From NCBI RefSeq assembly GCF_007970185.1, contig NZ_CP042431.1, positions 3,348,001-3,412,000 on the forward strand: a stretch of 64,000 nucleotides of DNA. Reading direction: 5' to 3'. This stretch comes from Pseudobacter ginsenosidimutans. Lineage in GTDB: Bacteria; Bacteroidota; Bacteroidia; Chitinophagales; Chitinophagaceae. The notes beneath the pieces were generated by a model. The model was not told where the DNA came from. It did no database searches and saw only the letters and a program-made list of their open reading frames with translations. Numbering within the stretch: the first letter of the stretch is position 1; the number at the start of each line of letters is the position of its first letter. This document shows positions 52,939 through 61,387 of the stretch, piece after piece. The position numbers and the translations under genes were made by a program.

Positions 52939-54813
52939 ATGCATTATGTTTCAGTAGAAGGGCTTACCAAATCTTACGGTATCAAGCCTTTGTTCGAGAA
53001 TATTTCCTTTCATATCGAAGAGGGCGACAAGATCGCGCTGGTGGCGCGCAATGGCAGTGGAAAATCAACCCTGCTGCGTATCCTTAGTGGCGTTGAGACC
53101 GCTGACGAAGGCTCTGTCTGGATCAGCAAGGAAGTGACCGTTGCCCTGTTTGAACAGGAACCTGAATTCAATGAAGGATGGAGTGTGCTGGATAATATCT
53201 TTCATCACAATCACCCCGTGATCAATGCCATCAAGGAATATGAAGCCCTCAGCGAAGAGGAAGACCCTGAGAAACTGAGTGCCGCCATCGTGAAGATGGA
53301 TGAAATGGGCGCCTGGGACTTTGATGCAAAAGTGAAACAGATCCTCGGTAAACTCAATATACATCACCTCAATCAACCTGTGGGTACGCTCAGCGGCGGC
53401 CAGCGCAAAAGAGTGGCGCTCGCCAAAACGCTGATCGATATCGGCTTCGAGCACAAGCATGTGCTGCTGATCATGGATGAACCTACCAACCACCTTGACG
53501 TGGAAATGGTGGAATGGCTGGAACATTATCTCAGCCAGCAGCATATCACACTCCTGCTAGTGACGCACGACCGCTACTTCCTCGATGCCGTTTGTGAAGA
53601 GATCTGGGAACTGGACCGCAGCGATCTCTTCGTGTACAAAGGAGATTACGAGAATTATCTCGAGAAGAAAGCTGCCCGCCAGGAAAGCGAAGCCGCCAGT
53701 ATCGACAAGGCTCGCAATACCTACCGCAAAGAGCTGGAATGGATGCGCAAACAGCCCAAGGCCCGCACCACCAAATCCAAAAGCAGGCAGGATAATTTCT
53801 ATGAAGTGGAAGCAAAGGCCAAACAGCGCATCGAAGAGCAGCAGCTCCAGTTGCAGATGAAGATGAACCGGCTCGGTGGCAAAGTGATCGAATTGAAAAA
53901 AGTATACAAGAGCTACGGCGATAAAGTGATCCTCAAAGGATTCGATTATACTTTCAAAAAAGGAGAACGCGCAGGCGTGGTGGGAAAGAACGGTGTTGGT
54001 AAATCCACCTTCATCAATATCCTCCAGGGCCTCGAAGAAGCAGACAGCGGCAAAGTGAATATCGGGGAAACCGTGATCTTCGGCAACTATTCGCAGGGAG
54101 GTCTGCTGATCAAGGAAGATATGCGCGTGATCGAATTTGTGAAGAATATCGCAGAGAGTTTTCCGCTGGCCAGCGGCGGCTCCCTCAGTGCTGCACAGTT
54201 CCTGCAACTCTTCCTGTTCCCTCCGGAACAGCAATACACTTATATCTCAAGTTTGAGCGGAGGTGAGAAAAGAAGGCTGCACCTGTTGAGCATCCTTTTT
54301 CGCAATCCTAACTTCCTCATACTGGATGAACCTACCAACGACCTGGATCTGCCCACACTGGCAGTGCTGGAGAATTTTCTCAGCGAGTTCCAGGGTTGCC
54401 TGCTCATCGTTTCCCACGACCGTTATTTCATGGACAGACTGGTGGACCATCTCTTCGTATTCGATGGAGATGGCGTGGTGCGCGACTTCCCCGGCAATTA
54501 CACACAGTATCGCCTGAACAAAAAAGAAGAAGAACAGAAAGAAACAGCCGCTCCGAAAGCAGAACAAAAACAGGAAAAAGCTACAAAGCCTGAAGAGAAA
54601 AAGCGACTCTCTTTCAAGGAAAAAAGAGAATTCGAGCTGCTGGAAAAAGAGATAGCGGCGCTTACCAAAGAAAAAGAACTTGTTACCGAAAAGCTCAATA
54701 GCGGCAGCACGCCATTTGATGAGCTGCAGGCATTGAGTCTTCGTATAGGCGAGATCGGGGATTTACTGGACGAGAAAGAGCTGCGATGGCTGGAGCTGAG
54801 TGAATTCGAGTAA
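52939..54813 (+). CDS. ABC-F ATPase (Uup-like)
   Basis: 624 residues, two nucleotide-binding domains without membrane segments. First Walker A ARNGSGKST (~35-43), signature LSGGQRKRVALAKTL, Walker B VLLIMDEPTNHLD. The inter-domain linker is ~245-320. Second Walker A GKNGVGKST (~353), second signature LSGGEKRRLH, second Walker B FLILDEPTNDLD. The C-terminal 80 residues are a Lys/Glu-rich coiled coil (LLEKEIAALTKEKELVTE), like the DNA/RNA-binding tail of Uup. ABC-F proteins act on ribosomes. The start is 103 bp from the divergent kinase. Confidence 0.95.
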   Translation: MHYVSVEGLTKSYGIKPLFENISFHIEEGDKIALVARNGSGKSTLLRILSGVETADEGSVWISKEVTVALFEQEPEFNEGWSVLDNIFHHNHPVINAIKEYEALSEEEDPEKLSAAIVKMDEMGAWDFDAKVKQILGKLNIHHLNQPVGTLSGGQRKRVALAKTLIDIGFEHKHVLLIMDEPTNHLDVEMVEWLEHYLSQQHITLLLVTHDRYFLDAVCEEIWELDRSDLFVYKGDYENYLEKKAARQESEAASIDKARNTYRKELEWMRKQPKARTTKSKSRQDNFYEVEAKAKQRIEEQQLQLQMKMNRLGGKVIELKKVYKSYGDKVILKGFDYTFKKGERAGVVGKNGVGKSTFINILQGLEEADSGKVNIGETVIFGNYSQGGLLIKEDMRVIEFVKNIAESFPLASGGSLSAAQFLQLFLFPPEQQYTYISSLSGGEKRRLHLLSILFRNPNFLILDEPTNDLDLPTLAVLENFLSEFQGCLLIVSHDRYFMDRLVDHLFVFDGDGVVRDFPGNYTQYRLNKKEEEQKETAAPKAEQKQEKATKPEEKKRLSFKEKREFELLEKEIAALTKEKELVTEKLNSGSTPFDELQALSLRIGEIGDLLDEKELRWLELSEFE

Positions 54814-54901
54814 CCACTCAACGCTCTCAATTAGCCATTCAGCCTAACTATTGTTAGTATTCCGGTGCTCGTTTATATTTTACCATCAGAAATTGGGAAT
54901 A

Positions 54902-56404
54902 ATGAAATCATACTTACTACTTGCTTTCACGGGCATGTCGTTGGCTGCGGTTGCTCAAAAGCCCGCCAACCCGAAGCCCTATGCAGCTACAATCACTGCT
55001 GCTGAACTCAAAACGCATCTCTACATTGTAGCCTCCAAAGAAATGGAAGGACGGGAAACCGCCACGGAAGGGCAACGCAAAGCCGCTGCCTATATCCAGG
55101 ACCATTTCCAAAAACTGGGCCTGGCGCCTGGTAATGGAAGCAGCTACCAGCAGGCATTTCCGGTTTTCCGTGATAAGGATGGAAAAACATCCATCGAAGT
55201 GAATGGAAAAGATTTTACAGATATCATGGGATATGGCAGCGCCAATGAAGCCACTTATTACCTCAGTGAAGTGGTATTTGTAGGCGATGGTCTTACAGAC
55301 AGTACGCACGACAGTTACAAAGGACTGGACGTGGCAGGCAAAGCTGTGCTGGTGATGCCCGGCAAACCGAATACAAATTACCGTCGCCGTATAACCGATC
55401 CCGGCTCCAACTTCGTGGAGAATGCCCGCCTGCATGGTGCGGCTGTTGTGTTCTATGTTTCCGCTTCTACCAGGGGCGGCAGAAGCTTTGGTGGCAATAT
55501 GTATACCAACGCTTTCAAGCCAACTGCAGGGCCGAACATATTCTTCGTTTCCGATGCAGTTAGCAAGGCCATTATGGGAGCCGATAACTACAAATCCGAC
55601 AGCGCTGCCGTGAAAAACGGTAATGCACAAGCGAAAACCTACAAAGCTGAAGTGATCCTGCAAAACAAAAAAACGATCGAGCGCCTGGAAAGCACCAACG
55701 TGCTGGGGGTGCTGGAAGGAACTGATAAGAAAGATGAATACCTCTTCATCACTGCCCACTACGATCATATCGGCAAACATGGCGATGAGATCAACTATGG
55801 CGCGGATGATGATGGCTCCGGTACCGTGGCCATCCTGGAAATGGCTGAAGCTTTTGTGAAAGCGAAAAAAGAAGGGAAGGGCCCGCGCAGGACCATCGTG
55901 TTCATGTGTGTGTCCGGTGAAGAGAAAGGCCTCTGGGGCTCCGAATACTACAGCGAGAATCCCATCTTTCCTTTGGATAAAACAACTGCCGACCTCAATA
56001 TCGATATGATCGGAAGGATCGATCCCAGCCGCAAACATGGGGACAGCACCAATTACGTGTATGTGGTAGGCGATGATAAGCTCAGCTCAGACCTGCGCCC
56101 CATCAGCGAATCCGTGAACAAGAAGTACACGAAGCTGGAGCTGGATTACAAATACAATGATCCGAACGACAAGGAACGTATCTATTATCGCAGTGACCAC
56201 TACAATTTCGCACGTAAAGGTGTTCCTGTGATCTTCTATTTCAATGGTGTGCATGCAGACTATCACAGGCCAACCGATACGCCTGATAAGATCGGATATG
56301 AAATGCTGGCAAAAAGAGCACAGCTGGTATTTTACACGGCCTGGGAAATGGCCAACAGGAATGAAATGCTGAAGCGTGATATTCCTTTACCGGTAATGAA
56401 TTGA
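54902..56404 (+). CDS. M28-family secreted aminopeptidase-like protein
   Basis: 500 residues from ATG 54902 (signal MKSYLLLAFTGMSLAAVAQ), preferred to the ATG at 54851. PA-like domain (~110-230) inserted between the N-terminus and the peptidase. Zinc ligands of M28: His287 and Asp289 in ITAHYDHIGKH, Asp302-304 in YGADDDGSGTVA, Glu340/341 in CVSGEEKGLWGSEYY, and a later Asp/His (NLNIDMIGRID; DHYNFARKG). Periplasmic metallo-aminopeptidase or glutaminyl-cyclase-like. Stop adjoins the convergent DnaJ gene with no gap. Confidence 0.92.
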   Translation: MKSYLLLAFTGMSLAAVAQKPANPKPYAATITAAELKTHLYIVASKEMEGRETATEGQRKAAAYIQDHFQKLGLAPGNGSSYQQAFPVFRDKDGKTSIEVNGKDFTDIMGYGSANEATYYLSEVVFVGDGLTDSTHDSYKGLDVAGKAVLVMPGKPNTNYRRRITDPGSNFVENARLHGAAVVFYVSASTRGGRSFGGNMYTNAFKPTAGPNIFFVSDAVSKAIMGADNYKSDSAAVKNGNAQAKTYKAEVILQNKKTIERLESTNVLGVLEGTDKKDEYLFITAHYDHIGKHGDEINYGADDDGSGTVAILEMAEAFVKAKKEGKGPRRTIVFMCVSGEEKGLWGSEYYSENPIFPLDKTTADLNIDMIGRIDPSRKHGDSTNYVYVVGDDKLSSDLRPISESVNKKYTKLELDYKYNDPNDKERIYYRSDHYNFARKGVPVIFYFNGVHADYHRPTDTPDKIGYEMLAKRAQLVFYTAWEMANRNEMLKRDIPLPVMN

Positions 56405-57058
56405 TCAGGTGTCTGATACTGCCACCATCAGCCAGCAAATGAAAGCGATGATCAGTATCACCACCAGCCATTTATAGCGGTCCCACTGATCGCGTTGTTT
56501 TTTGGTACGAAGGGCCTGCTGCAAAAGCTGTTTCATTTCCTCATCGTCGCCCGCCAGTTGCATCAGTGATGCATGCACCGGCAGATGTTCTTTCAGAGGC
56601 AATGGGGCTGCGGCCTGCAGCAGGTTCTTTATTATGCTTTGGTTGGTATTTATGCGATTGAACTGGTGGAGGATATTGATATTGGTTTCGCTCAGTAACT
56701 GTTGGATATGATTGGAGAGCGAATGAAAATCCACCTGGAAGAAATTCATGGAGGCGATAGCGTTTTTCACTTTATCAGCGGATGCCAGTATCTCTTCAGG
56801 CGTGAGTGGTTTTTCCGTGTAACCGGCGCCTGTTCTGCGTGTGTACCATCTGTTGTAATTGTACTCTTCCCTTTTTTGCGGATCGCTCAATACTTCCCAT
56901 GCTTCCTGGATCTCAACGAAACGCGCGGCGGCCAGATGGTCGCCATTGTTTTTGTCGGGATGGTATTTGATGGCCAGCCTGCGGAATGATTTCTTGATCT
57001 CCTGCAAACTGGCTACAGGCGTTACCTCCAGGACCTTATAATAATCTTTTACAATCAT
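56405..57058 (-). CDS. DnaJ-domain membrane protein
   Basis: 217 residues. J-domain at ~4-70 with the HPD motif in [10 protein letters not shown], followed by a central helical region ([20 protein letters not shown]) and a C-terminal membrane helix ~193-214 ([20 protein letters not shown]). This is a type III J-protein: it would stimulate DnaK at the membrane. No zinc finger. Divergent from the polysaccharide deacetylase gene by 72 bp. Confidence 0.9.
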   Translation of the reverse strand: MIVKDYYKVLEVTPVASLQEIKKSFRRLAIKYHPDKNNGDHLAAARFVEIQEAWEVLSDPQKREEYNYNRWYTRRTGAGYTEKPLTPEEILASADKVKNAIASMNFFQVDFHSLSNHIQQLLSETNINILHQFNRINTNQSIIKNLLQAAAPLPLKEHLPVHASLMQLAGDDEEMKQLLQQALRTKKQRDQWDRYKWLVVILIIAFICWLMVAVSDT

Positions 57059-57130
57059 GAATGGAATCGCAACAAAACTATACCTTGCACCGTTTCTAAA
57101 AAAGTTTGATTCTTATTACTGTCAATAACT

Positions 57131-58057
57131 ATGAAAACCCTGCTCCAACAACCCATTGCGAGGATTCGCACCGTAGCCCTTGTATTGTTTTTCGGAAGTG
57201 TAATGCAAGCCTGCAACCTGAGTACGGAAGCCAAAGCCGGCGAACCAGCCAGCAATGCTGTTCCTGCAAAGGATTCTACAGTTGCGGAAAATACAAGTGC
57301 ATCAAGTTCCGGTGAAAGCATTACCGATCCTTCAAAGATCAAAGTGGCCGATGCCGCTACCATCCTGGCCAGACCGGAAGTGCCCATTCTTTGTTATCAC
57401 CAGGTGCGCGACTGGAAGCCCACTGACTCTAAATCCGCCCGTGATTATATCGTTCCCGAAGCTGCATTTGCTGCGCAGATGAAAATGCTGGCAGACAGCG
57501 GTTATCATACCATCCTGCCAGACCAGCTCTACGAATACCTGAACACCGGCAAGGCCCTGCCTTCCAAACCGGTAATGCTGACCTTTGATGATACTGACCT
57601 GGATCAGTACACTTTTGCCAGGCCGGAAATGGACAAGTACGGATTCAAAGGTGTATTTTTTGTGATGACCGTTTCCCTGGGAAGACCCCGTTATATGAGC
57701 AAAGAACAGGTGAAAGCGCTGTCCGATGCCGGTCATGCCATCGGCTCCCATACCTGGGACCATCACAATGTGAAAAAATATCAGGGGGACGACTGGAAGA
57801 TCCAGATAGAAAAGCCGTCAAAACAACTGGAAGAAATTACCGGCAAACGCATTCAGTATTTTGCTTATCCGTTCGGTCTCTGGAATCCCCAGGCTATTCC
57901 GGAGCTGAAAAAGCGGGGTATGCTGGCGGCATTTCAGTTGTACGCACCCCGGGACCAGCAGGATCCCCTGTTTACCATCAGGAGGATCATAGTTCCCGGC
58001 ACCTGGAGCGGCCCCGCACTGGCAACCCGGATGAGAACCAGTTTTGGGAGTAAATAA
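57131..58057 (+). CDS. Polysaccharide deacetylase-family lipoprotein
   Basis: 308 residues. Lipoprotein signal (VALVLFFGSVMQAC), Ser/Ala/Glu tether, then a NodB homology domain (~80-300). Metal-site motif one is TFDDTDLDQY (the family usually has TFDDG), motif two is GSHTWDHHNV, and the later AYPFGLWNP corresponds to motif three. It may remove N-acetyl groups from a peptidoglycan or biofilm polymer, resembling the PgaB-type domain. Located between a J-protein and a DUF4397 gene; no obvious operon. Function as an enzyme likely but not certain. Confidence 0.88.
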   Translation: MKTLLQQPIARIRTVALVLFFGSVMQACNLSTEAKAGEPASNAVPAKDSTVAENTSASSSGESITDPSKIKVADAATILARPEVPILCYHQVRDWKPTDSKSARDYIVPEAAFAAQMKMLADSGYHTILPDQLYEYLNTGKALPSKPVMLTFDDTDLDQYTFARPEMDKYGFKGVFFVMTVSLGRPRYMSKEQVKALSDAGHAIGSHTWDHHNVKKYQGDDWKIQIEKPSKQLEEITGKRIQYFAYPFGLWNPQAIPELKKRGMLAAFQLYAPRDQQDPLFTIRRIIVPGTWSGPALATRMRTSFGSK

Positions 58058-58100
58058 GGGATGCAACGGTAATCTTTCTAAAGTTGTCTAAATGCTTTAG

Positions 58101-58133
58101 TAGAATATTTTTCCGGTTTTAAAGAATATTCTA
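58101..58133. promoter_or_regulatory. Perfect 9-bp inverted repeat upstream of the DUF4397 gene
   Basis: TAGAATATT at 58101-58109 and AATATTCTA at 58125-58133 with 15 bp between, 45 bp before the ATG at 58179. It could be an operator or the base of a hairpin in the 5' leader. Confidence 0.4.
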
Positions 58134-58178
58134 AATTGTTACCCTCTTTTACTCAACTAAAGTTTAAATGTGCAAAGT

Positions 58179-58886
58179 ATGCAAAGATTAATGACATGGG
58201 GATTGGTATTGATACTGAGTACCACCTTTTTAAGCAGTTGTTTGAAATCAAGTACCTCACAGCCTGAAAAGCTGACCTACCTTTATCTTATGCATATGGC
58301 AACCACTGCCCCTTCTGTAGACCTTTACTTCGGTACACAGAAAGCGAGCAGCAATTCCATCAGTTTCAATACAATTTCCGGTTCCTATACCGGTATCAGA
58401 CCGGCTACATTTGATGTTACCTATAAAAAAGGCGGTGGGGACAGCCTGGTGGCTACCATTCCAACGGCAGTGTACGACACACTGATGCCTTACACGCTGC
58501 TGTTGTTTTCAGATGCAGATGGGGAGGGACATGCTACCAGGATCTTCGATAATACAGAAGGACTGAGCACGGAAAAAGTGAACTATCGTTTCTGGCATCT
58601 GGCGCATGATATTGGCCCTGTAGATATCACTATCGGCACCAGCCTGGTTGATGCAGGCCGTTCCCTGGCTGATAACGTTGGCGGAAACGCTTATAATCGT
58701 TTCAATAACCAGATCGATGCAGGAACTTATACCATCACTGTGAAAGAAGCTGGTACAGAGAATGTGGTGGCAAAACAGGAAGATGTTAACCTTGTGAAAG
58801 GCGCTTCTTATACGATATTCCTCAAGGGATCAGCAACAGGTACCGGTGTTAAGGAAAAAGCCGTTGGCATTCTGAGAAACTTCTGA
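58179..58886 (+). CDS. DUF4397-domain lipoprotein
   Basis: 235 residues from ATG 58179; a GTG at 58170 would add three residues. Lipoprotein signal with Cys in TTFLSSCLKSS. Two DUF4397-type beta units follow: MHMATTAPSVDLYFGTQ (start of the first), then YRFWHLAHDIGPVDITIG (start of the second) and the ending GASYTIFLKGS. Surface-exposed lipoprotein, role unknown. Terminator follows. The upstream inverted repeat could control it. Confidence 0.85.
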   Translation: MQRLMTWGLVLILSTTFLSSCLKSSTSQPEKLTYLYLMHMATTAPSVDLYFGTQKASSNSISFNTISGSYTGIRPATFDVTYKKGGGDSLVATIPTAVYDTLMPYTLLLFSDADGEGHATRIFDNTEGLSTEKVNYRFWHLAHDIGPVDITIGTSLVDAGRSLADNVGGNAYNRFNNQIDAGTYTITVKEAGTENVVAKQEDVNLVKGASYTIFLKGSATGTGVKEKAVGILRNF

Positions 58887-58927
58887 GTTTTTGTATTTTC
58901 TATAGTACCGTATCTATGATATCATTG

Positions 58928-58960
58928 AACCGCCATCCTTCGGGATGGCGGTTTTTTTTA
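58928..58960 (+). terminator. Rho-independent terminator
   Basis: ACCGCCATCC / GGATGGCGGT with a TTCG tetraloop followed by eight T residues: a very strong terminator for the DUF4397 gene. Confidence 0.95.
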
Positions 58961-58964
58961 TGTC

Positions 58965-59597
58965 TTACACTTCAAACTTCCTGATGGCCGGATCTTCCAG
59001 CAGGGCTTCCACCAGTTTTTCCTGGTTTGATTTGGAGCCCTGAACTCTCCAGCTGCATTGTATGTCATCATCCAGCTTGATCCTTTTTTCCAGTTCGAAT
59101 TTCAAATGGAAGCTTTTCATGAGCGTTTCATATTTCAGTAGAATGCCGGGCTCATACCGGCGGGTGATGGTATAAACTCTTTCCTTGTTGATGCGTTCAA
59201 TCCATTGCTCGATCCTGATGAAAAGGGCCAGCACGATGAGGATGAGTGCGCAGGCGCCCAGTGCGGCCAGGTAAAGCCCGCCGCCAACGGCCATTCCAAC
59301 GGCGGCTGTAGCCCAGATGGTGGCCGCTGTTGTAATGCCATTGATGCCCTTATCGCTTTTGAAAATTACCCCTGCACCGATAAATCCGATACCTGTTACA
59401 ATATTGGAGGCAATCCTGTAAGTATTGCCGGCATCAATGATCATCGATACCAGCATGAACATGCAGGAGCCCATGCTGATGAGGGTGATGGTGCGGAGAC
59501 CAGCGGATTTATCGCGATGCTCCCTTTCGATGCCTAATAACATACCGATGGCCATGGCCACCAGCAATCGTTCCATGATCTCTTCTAAGGACAGCAT
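58965..59597 (-). CDS. MgtC/SapB-family membrane protein
   Basis: 210 residues. N-terminal membrane domain (~1-130) with MLLGIEREHRDKSAGLRTITLI, the conserved Asp/Arg region, and VTGIGFIGAGVIF; the C-terminal ~70 residues are an ACT-like soluble domain. MgtC proteins act on magnesium homeostasis or ATP synthase regulation in intracellular survival and at low Mg2+. It is the third gene of a minus-strand operon with the acidic protein 5 bp upstream. Confidence 0.92.
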   Translation of the reverse strand: MLSLEEIMERLLVAMAIGMLLGIEREHRDKSAGLRTITLISMGSCMFMLVSMIIDAGNTYRIASNIVTGIGFIGAGVIFKSDKGINGITTAATIWATAAVGMAVGGGLYLAALGACALILIVLALFIRIEQWIERINKERVYTITRRYEPGILLKYETLMKSFHLKFELEKRIKLDDDIQCSWRVQGSKSNQEKLVEALLEDPAIRKFEV

Positions 59598-59602
59598 GCA
59601 GG

Positions 59603-60133
59603 TCAGATATTAGAATTGGCGTTTGGATCTTCTTCTTCGTTCTCTTTGTCTACACTGTAAGGATTGTTGGCTTCATCTTCTTCTCCGATGGCTTCGTCTG
59701 CGTCATCATCTTCCGCACCGGGCACATCCAGGTCATCGCCGCCGAGATCGGATTCTTCGTTGAGAGGATCGCCGTCATCGTCCACTTCGTCGAGGCGGGC
59801 GTTGCGGATCCGTTCATCATCGGGGTCGTCATCTCCGGCGGTATCCAGGAGCTCCAGTTCTTCGGGACTGATATTGCTGTCTTCATCCAGCAGTTCTTCG
59901 TCGTCATTGAAAATATCATCACCTTCTTCATCGGAGGAAGAGATGGTGGTATCGCGGAACTCTTTCATTTTTGGAGGGCGGATATGTTCCTGGCCGGGGA
60001 TGTCTTTTACATCCGGCAGATCGATGGTGTCCGGATCTTCGGCAGCATCCCTGGACTTATCTTCCTCCGCGGCGTTTCCTTTCTTTTTGTTGGGAGTATT
60101 TTCTTTACCCTCGTTTTGCGTATTCTTTTTCAT
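59603..60133 (-). CDS. Very acidic low-complexity protein
   Basis: 176 residues from ATG 60133 (MKKNTQNEGKENTPNKKK); the upstream in-frame ATG at 60205 lies inside the preceding gene. After a basic Lys-rich head (1-22), more than a third of the sequence is Asp or Glu (DDEELLDEDSN, GDDDPDDERI, DVPGAEDDDADEA). It has no Cys and no fold prediction I trust. It could be an intrinsically disordered Ca2+/Mg2+-buffering or charge-shielding protein; its link to MgtC (5 bp downstream) would fit cation handling, but that is inference. Confidence 0.65.
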   Translation of the reverse strand: MKKNTQNEGKENTPNKKKGNAAEEDKSRDAAEDPDTIDLPDVKDIPGQEHIRPPKMKEFRDTTISSSDEEGDDIFNDDEELLDEDSNISPEELELLDTAGDDDPDDERIRNARLDEVDDDGDPLNEESDLGGDDLDVPGAEDDDADEAIGEEDEANNPYSVDKENEEEDPNANSNI

Positions 60134-60164
60134 GATCCTGTATTTTAAATGAGTTGAAAAAAAT

Positions 60165-60758
60165 TTATGCCTGCGGTGTGGGAGTGGTTGCCTGCATTTT
60201 GGCATGCAGGATATGATCGTTGAAAGCTTTCAGGTGTTTGTGGATAAGCCGGATAGTGGGCTCGTCTGTGAGCCGGAGCTCTGCATCGAATTTATCTTTT
60301 GCCCTGGCCACCAGTATTTCGGGACGGAAGAGCGGTTTCATGTTGAGAAACTGGAAAACCGGGTGGAAGGCCAGATGCATACGGACGGTTCCCCAAAGTC
60401 CCTGTGTAGCCCCCATTACGGCCACAGGTTTCCCCAGCAATGGGGAGTCCTCTCCACGGGAGGCCCAATCGATCGCATTCTTCAGCCCACCGGGTATGGA
60501 GTAATTGTATTCAGGTGAAACGATCAGCACTGCATCCACCTGTGCCAGGCCTTCCCGGAAGCGTGCAACAGGCGCAGGTCTTTCAGCAGCGGCCGGTAAG
60601 TCGAAGTCTGCATTATAAAGCGGGATGTCTGCAATGGAAAGAATGTTCATCTTCATATTTCCTGGCAGCAAACTCTCCACTGCGTGGAGCAGGGCGGTAT
60701 TGAAAGAGCCTTTCCGTAAACTTCCTGAAATGCCGGCCAGTTGTATGGAGTGGGCCAT
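60165..60758 (-). CDS. NAD(P)H-dependent FMN reductase
   Basis: 197 residues from ATG 60758 (MAHSIQLAGISGSLRKGSFN), preferred to the ATG at 60803. Flavodoxin-like: FMN phosphate-binding ISGSLRKGSFNTALL, then SPEYNYSIPGGLKNAIDWAS, the signature of the NADPH-dependent FMN reductase family. Reduces FMN or quinones in the cytosol. First gene of a three-gene minus-strand unit (FMN reductase, acidic protein 31 bp on, MgtC). Confidence 0.93.
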   Translation of the reverse strand: MAHSIQLAGISGSLRKGSFNTALLHAVESLLPGNMKMNILSIADIPLYNADFDLPAAAERPAPVARFREGLAQVDAVLIVSPEYNYSIPGGLKNAIDWASRGEDSPLLGKPVAVMGATQGLWGTVRMHLAFHPVFQFLNMKPLFRPEILVARAKDKFDAELRLTDEPTIRLIHKHLKAFNDHILHAKMQATTPTPQA

Positions 60759-61069
60759 AGCTAGATTTTTAATGTGTGAAGAATACAAGGCAGGGGAGTA
60801 CAAAGATCAGGAATTGTTGGTTTTAAAATTGCATGTGCGCGTTATGCATGGCAATTATTTTTTTTACGTAAAATTTTATCGGACACGCGTTGGGCACTCA
60901 GGTTTTACAGTATCTTTATGGTGTTACAATTTCAGCAACTCCCGCGATTTTGTGTAATACTCCTGTACCTGCCTAGAGCTCAACATAAGATTCTTGCTAT
61001 ATGTCCGATTGTATGCTTGTGAGAAAAATGAAGGAAAATTAATCCGTTCATCGTTAAATCTTATGGGTC
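60759..61069. other. 311-bp AT-rich intergenic region
   Basis: Divergent promoter region for the FMN reductase and the small ORF. Contains AT-rich blocks (TTTTTTTTACGTAAAATTTT) and a weak -7 like TATCTTTA near 60911. No gene seen. Confidence 0.45.
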
Positions 61070-61303
61070 ATGAAAAAGAACAAAGCAAACAGCCTGGCAG
61101 CAACGATCAACAGAACCCCGTTGAGAAGAGTTCCGAGAAGTGCGAGACAGTTATCCGGTACATTACAGGTGCAACAGTCAGGATTAACCGAAGTGAGGAG
61201 TGTACCGCCACCGAGTGAAGAGATCGTGGACAGGCTCAACGCATTGGGTAGGGAGTACCCCTTCTGTGTGATCAACAAAGGCGGAAATCATCTTATTTTG
61301 TAA
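61070..61303 (+). CDS. Small basic protein, 77 residues, unknown
   Basis: ATG AAA AAG start and a plausible length; sequence begins MKKNKANSLAATINRTPLRR, is basic at the N-terminus, and ends YPFCVINKGGNHLIL. A competing frame (60994-61218) overlaps it and starts less convincingly. No domain recognised. It sits alone between the AT-rich gap and a terminator that belongs to the convergent AAA+ gene. Confidence is modest because there is no homology to lean on. Confidence 0.45.
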   Translation: MKKNKANSLAATINRTPLRRVPRSARQLSGTLQVQQSGLTEVRSVPPPSEEIVDRLNALGREYPFCVINKGGNHLIL

Positions 61304-61326
61304 AGCAACTTTTGTAAGGCTTACCC

Positions 61327-61361
61327 GAAAAAAAGAGGCCATCTCATCAGGAGGTGGCCTT
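61327..61361 (-). terminator. Rho-independent terminator of the AAA+ gene
   Basis: On the minus strand AAGGCCACCTC, loop, GAGATGGCCTC followed by seven T residues, 27 bp past the AAA+ stop. Confidence 0.85.
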
Positions 61362-61387
61362 CGTATTGATGATCGGTTCAAATGGAT

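Noticed and set aside
54917-56038. 373-codon antisense frame inside the M28 peptidase gene
   Set aside because: Shadow ORF; the plus-strand peptidase has zinc ligands and a signal peptide.
60994-61218. 74-codon frame overlapping the small 77-residue ORF
   Set aside because: Starts in the AT-rich leader and ends inside the better candidate; weaker start context.
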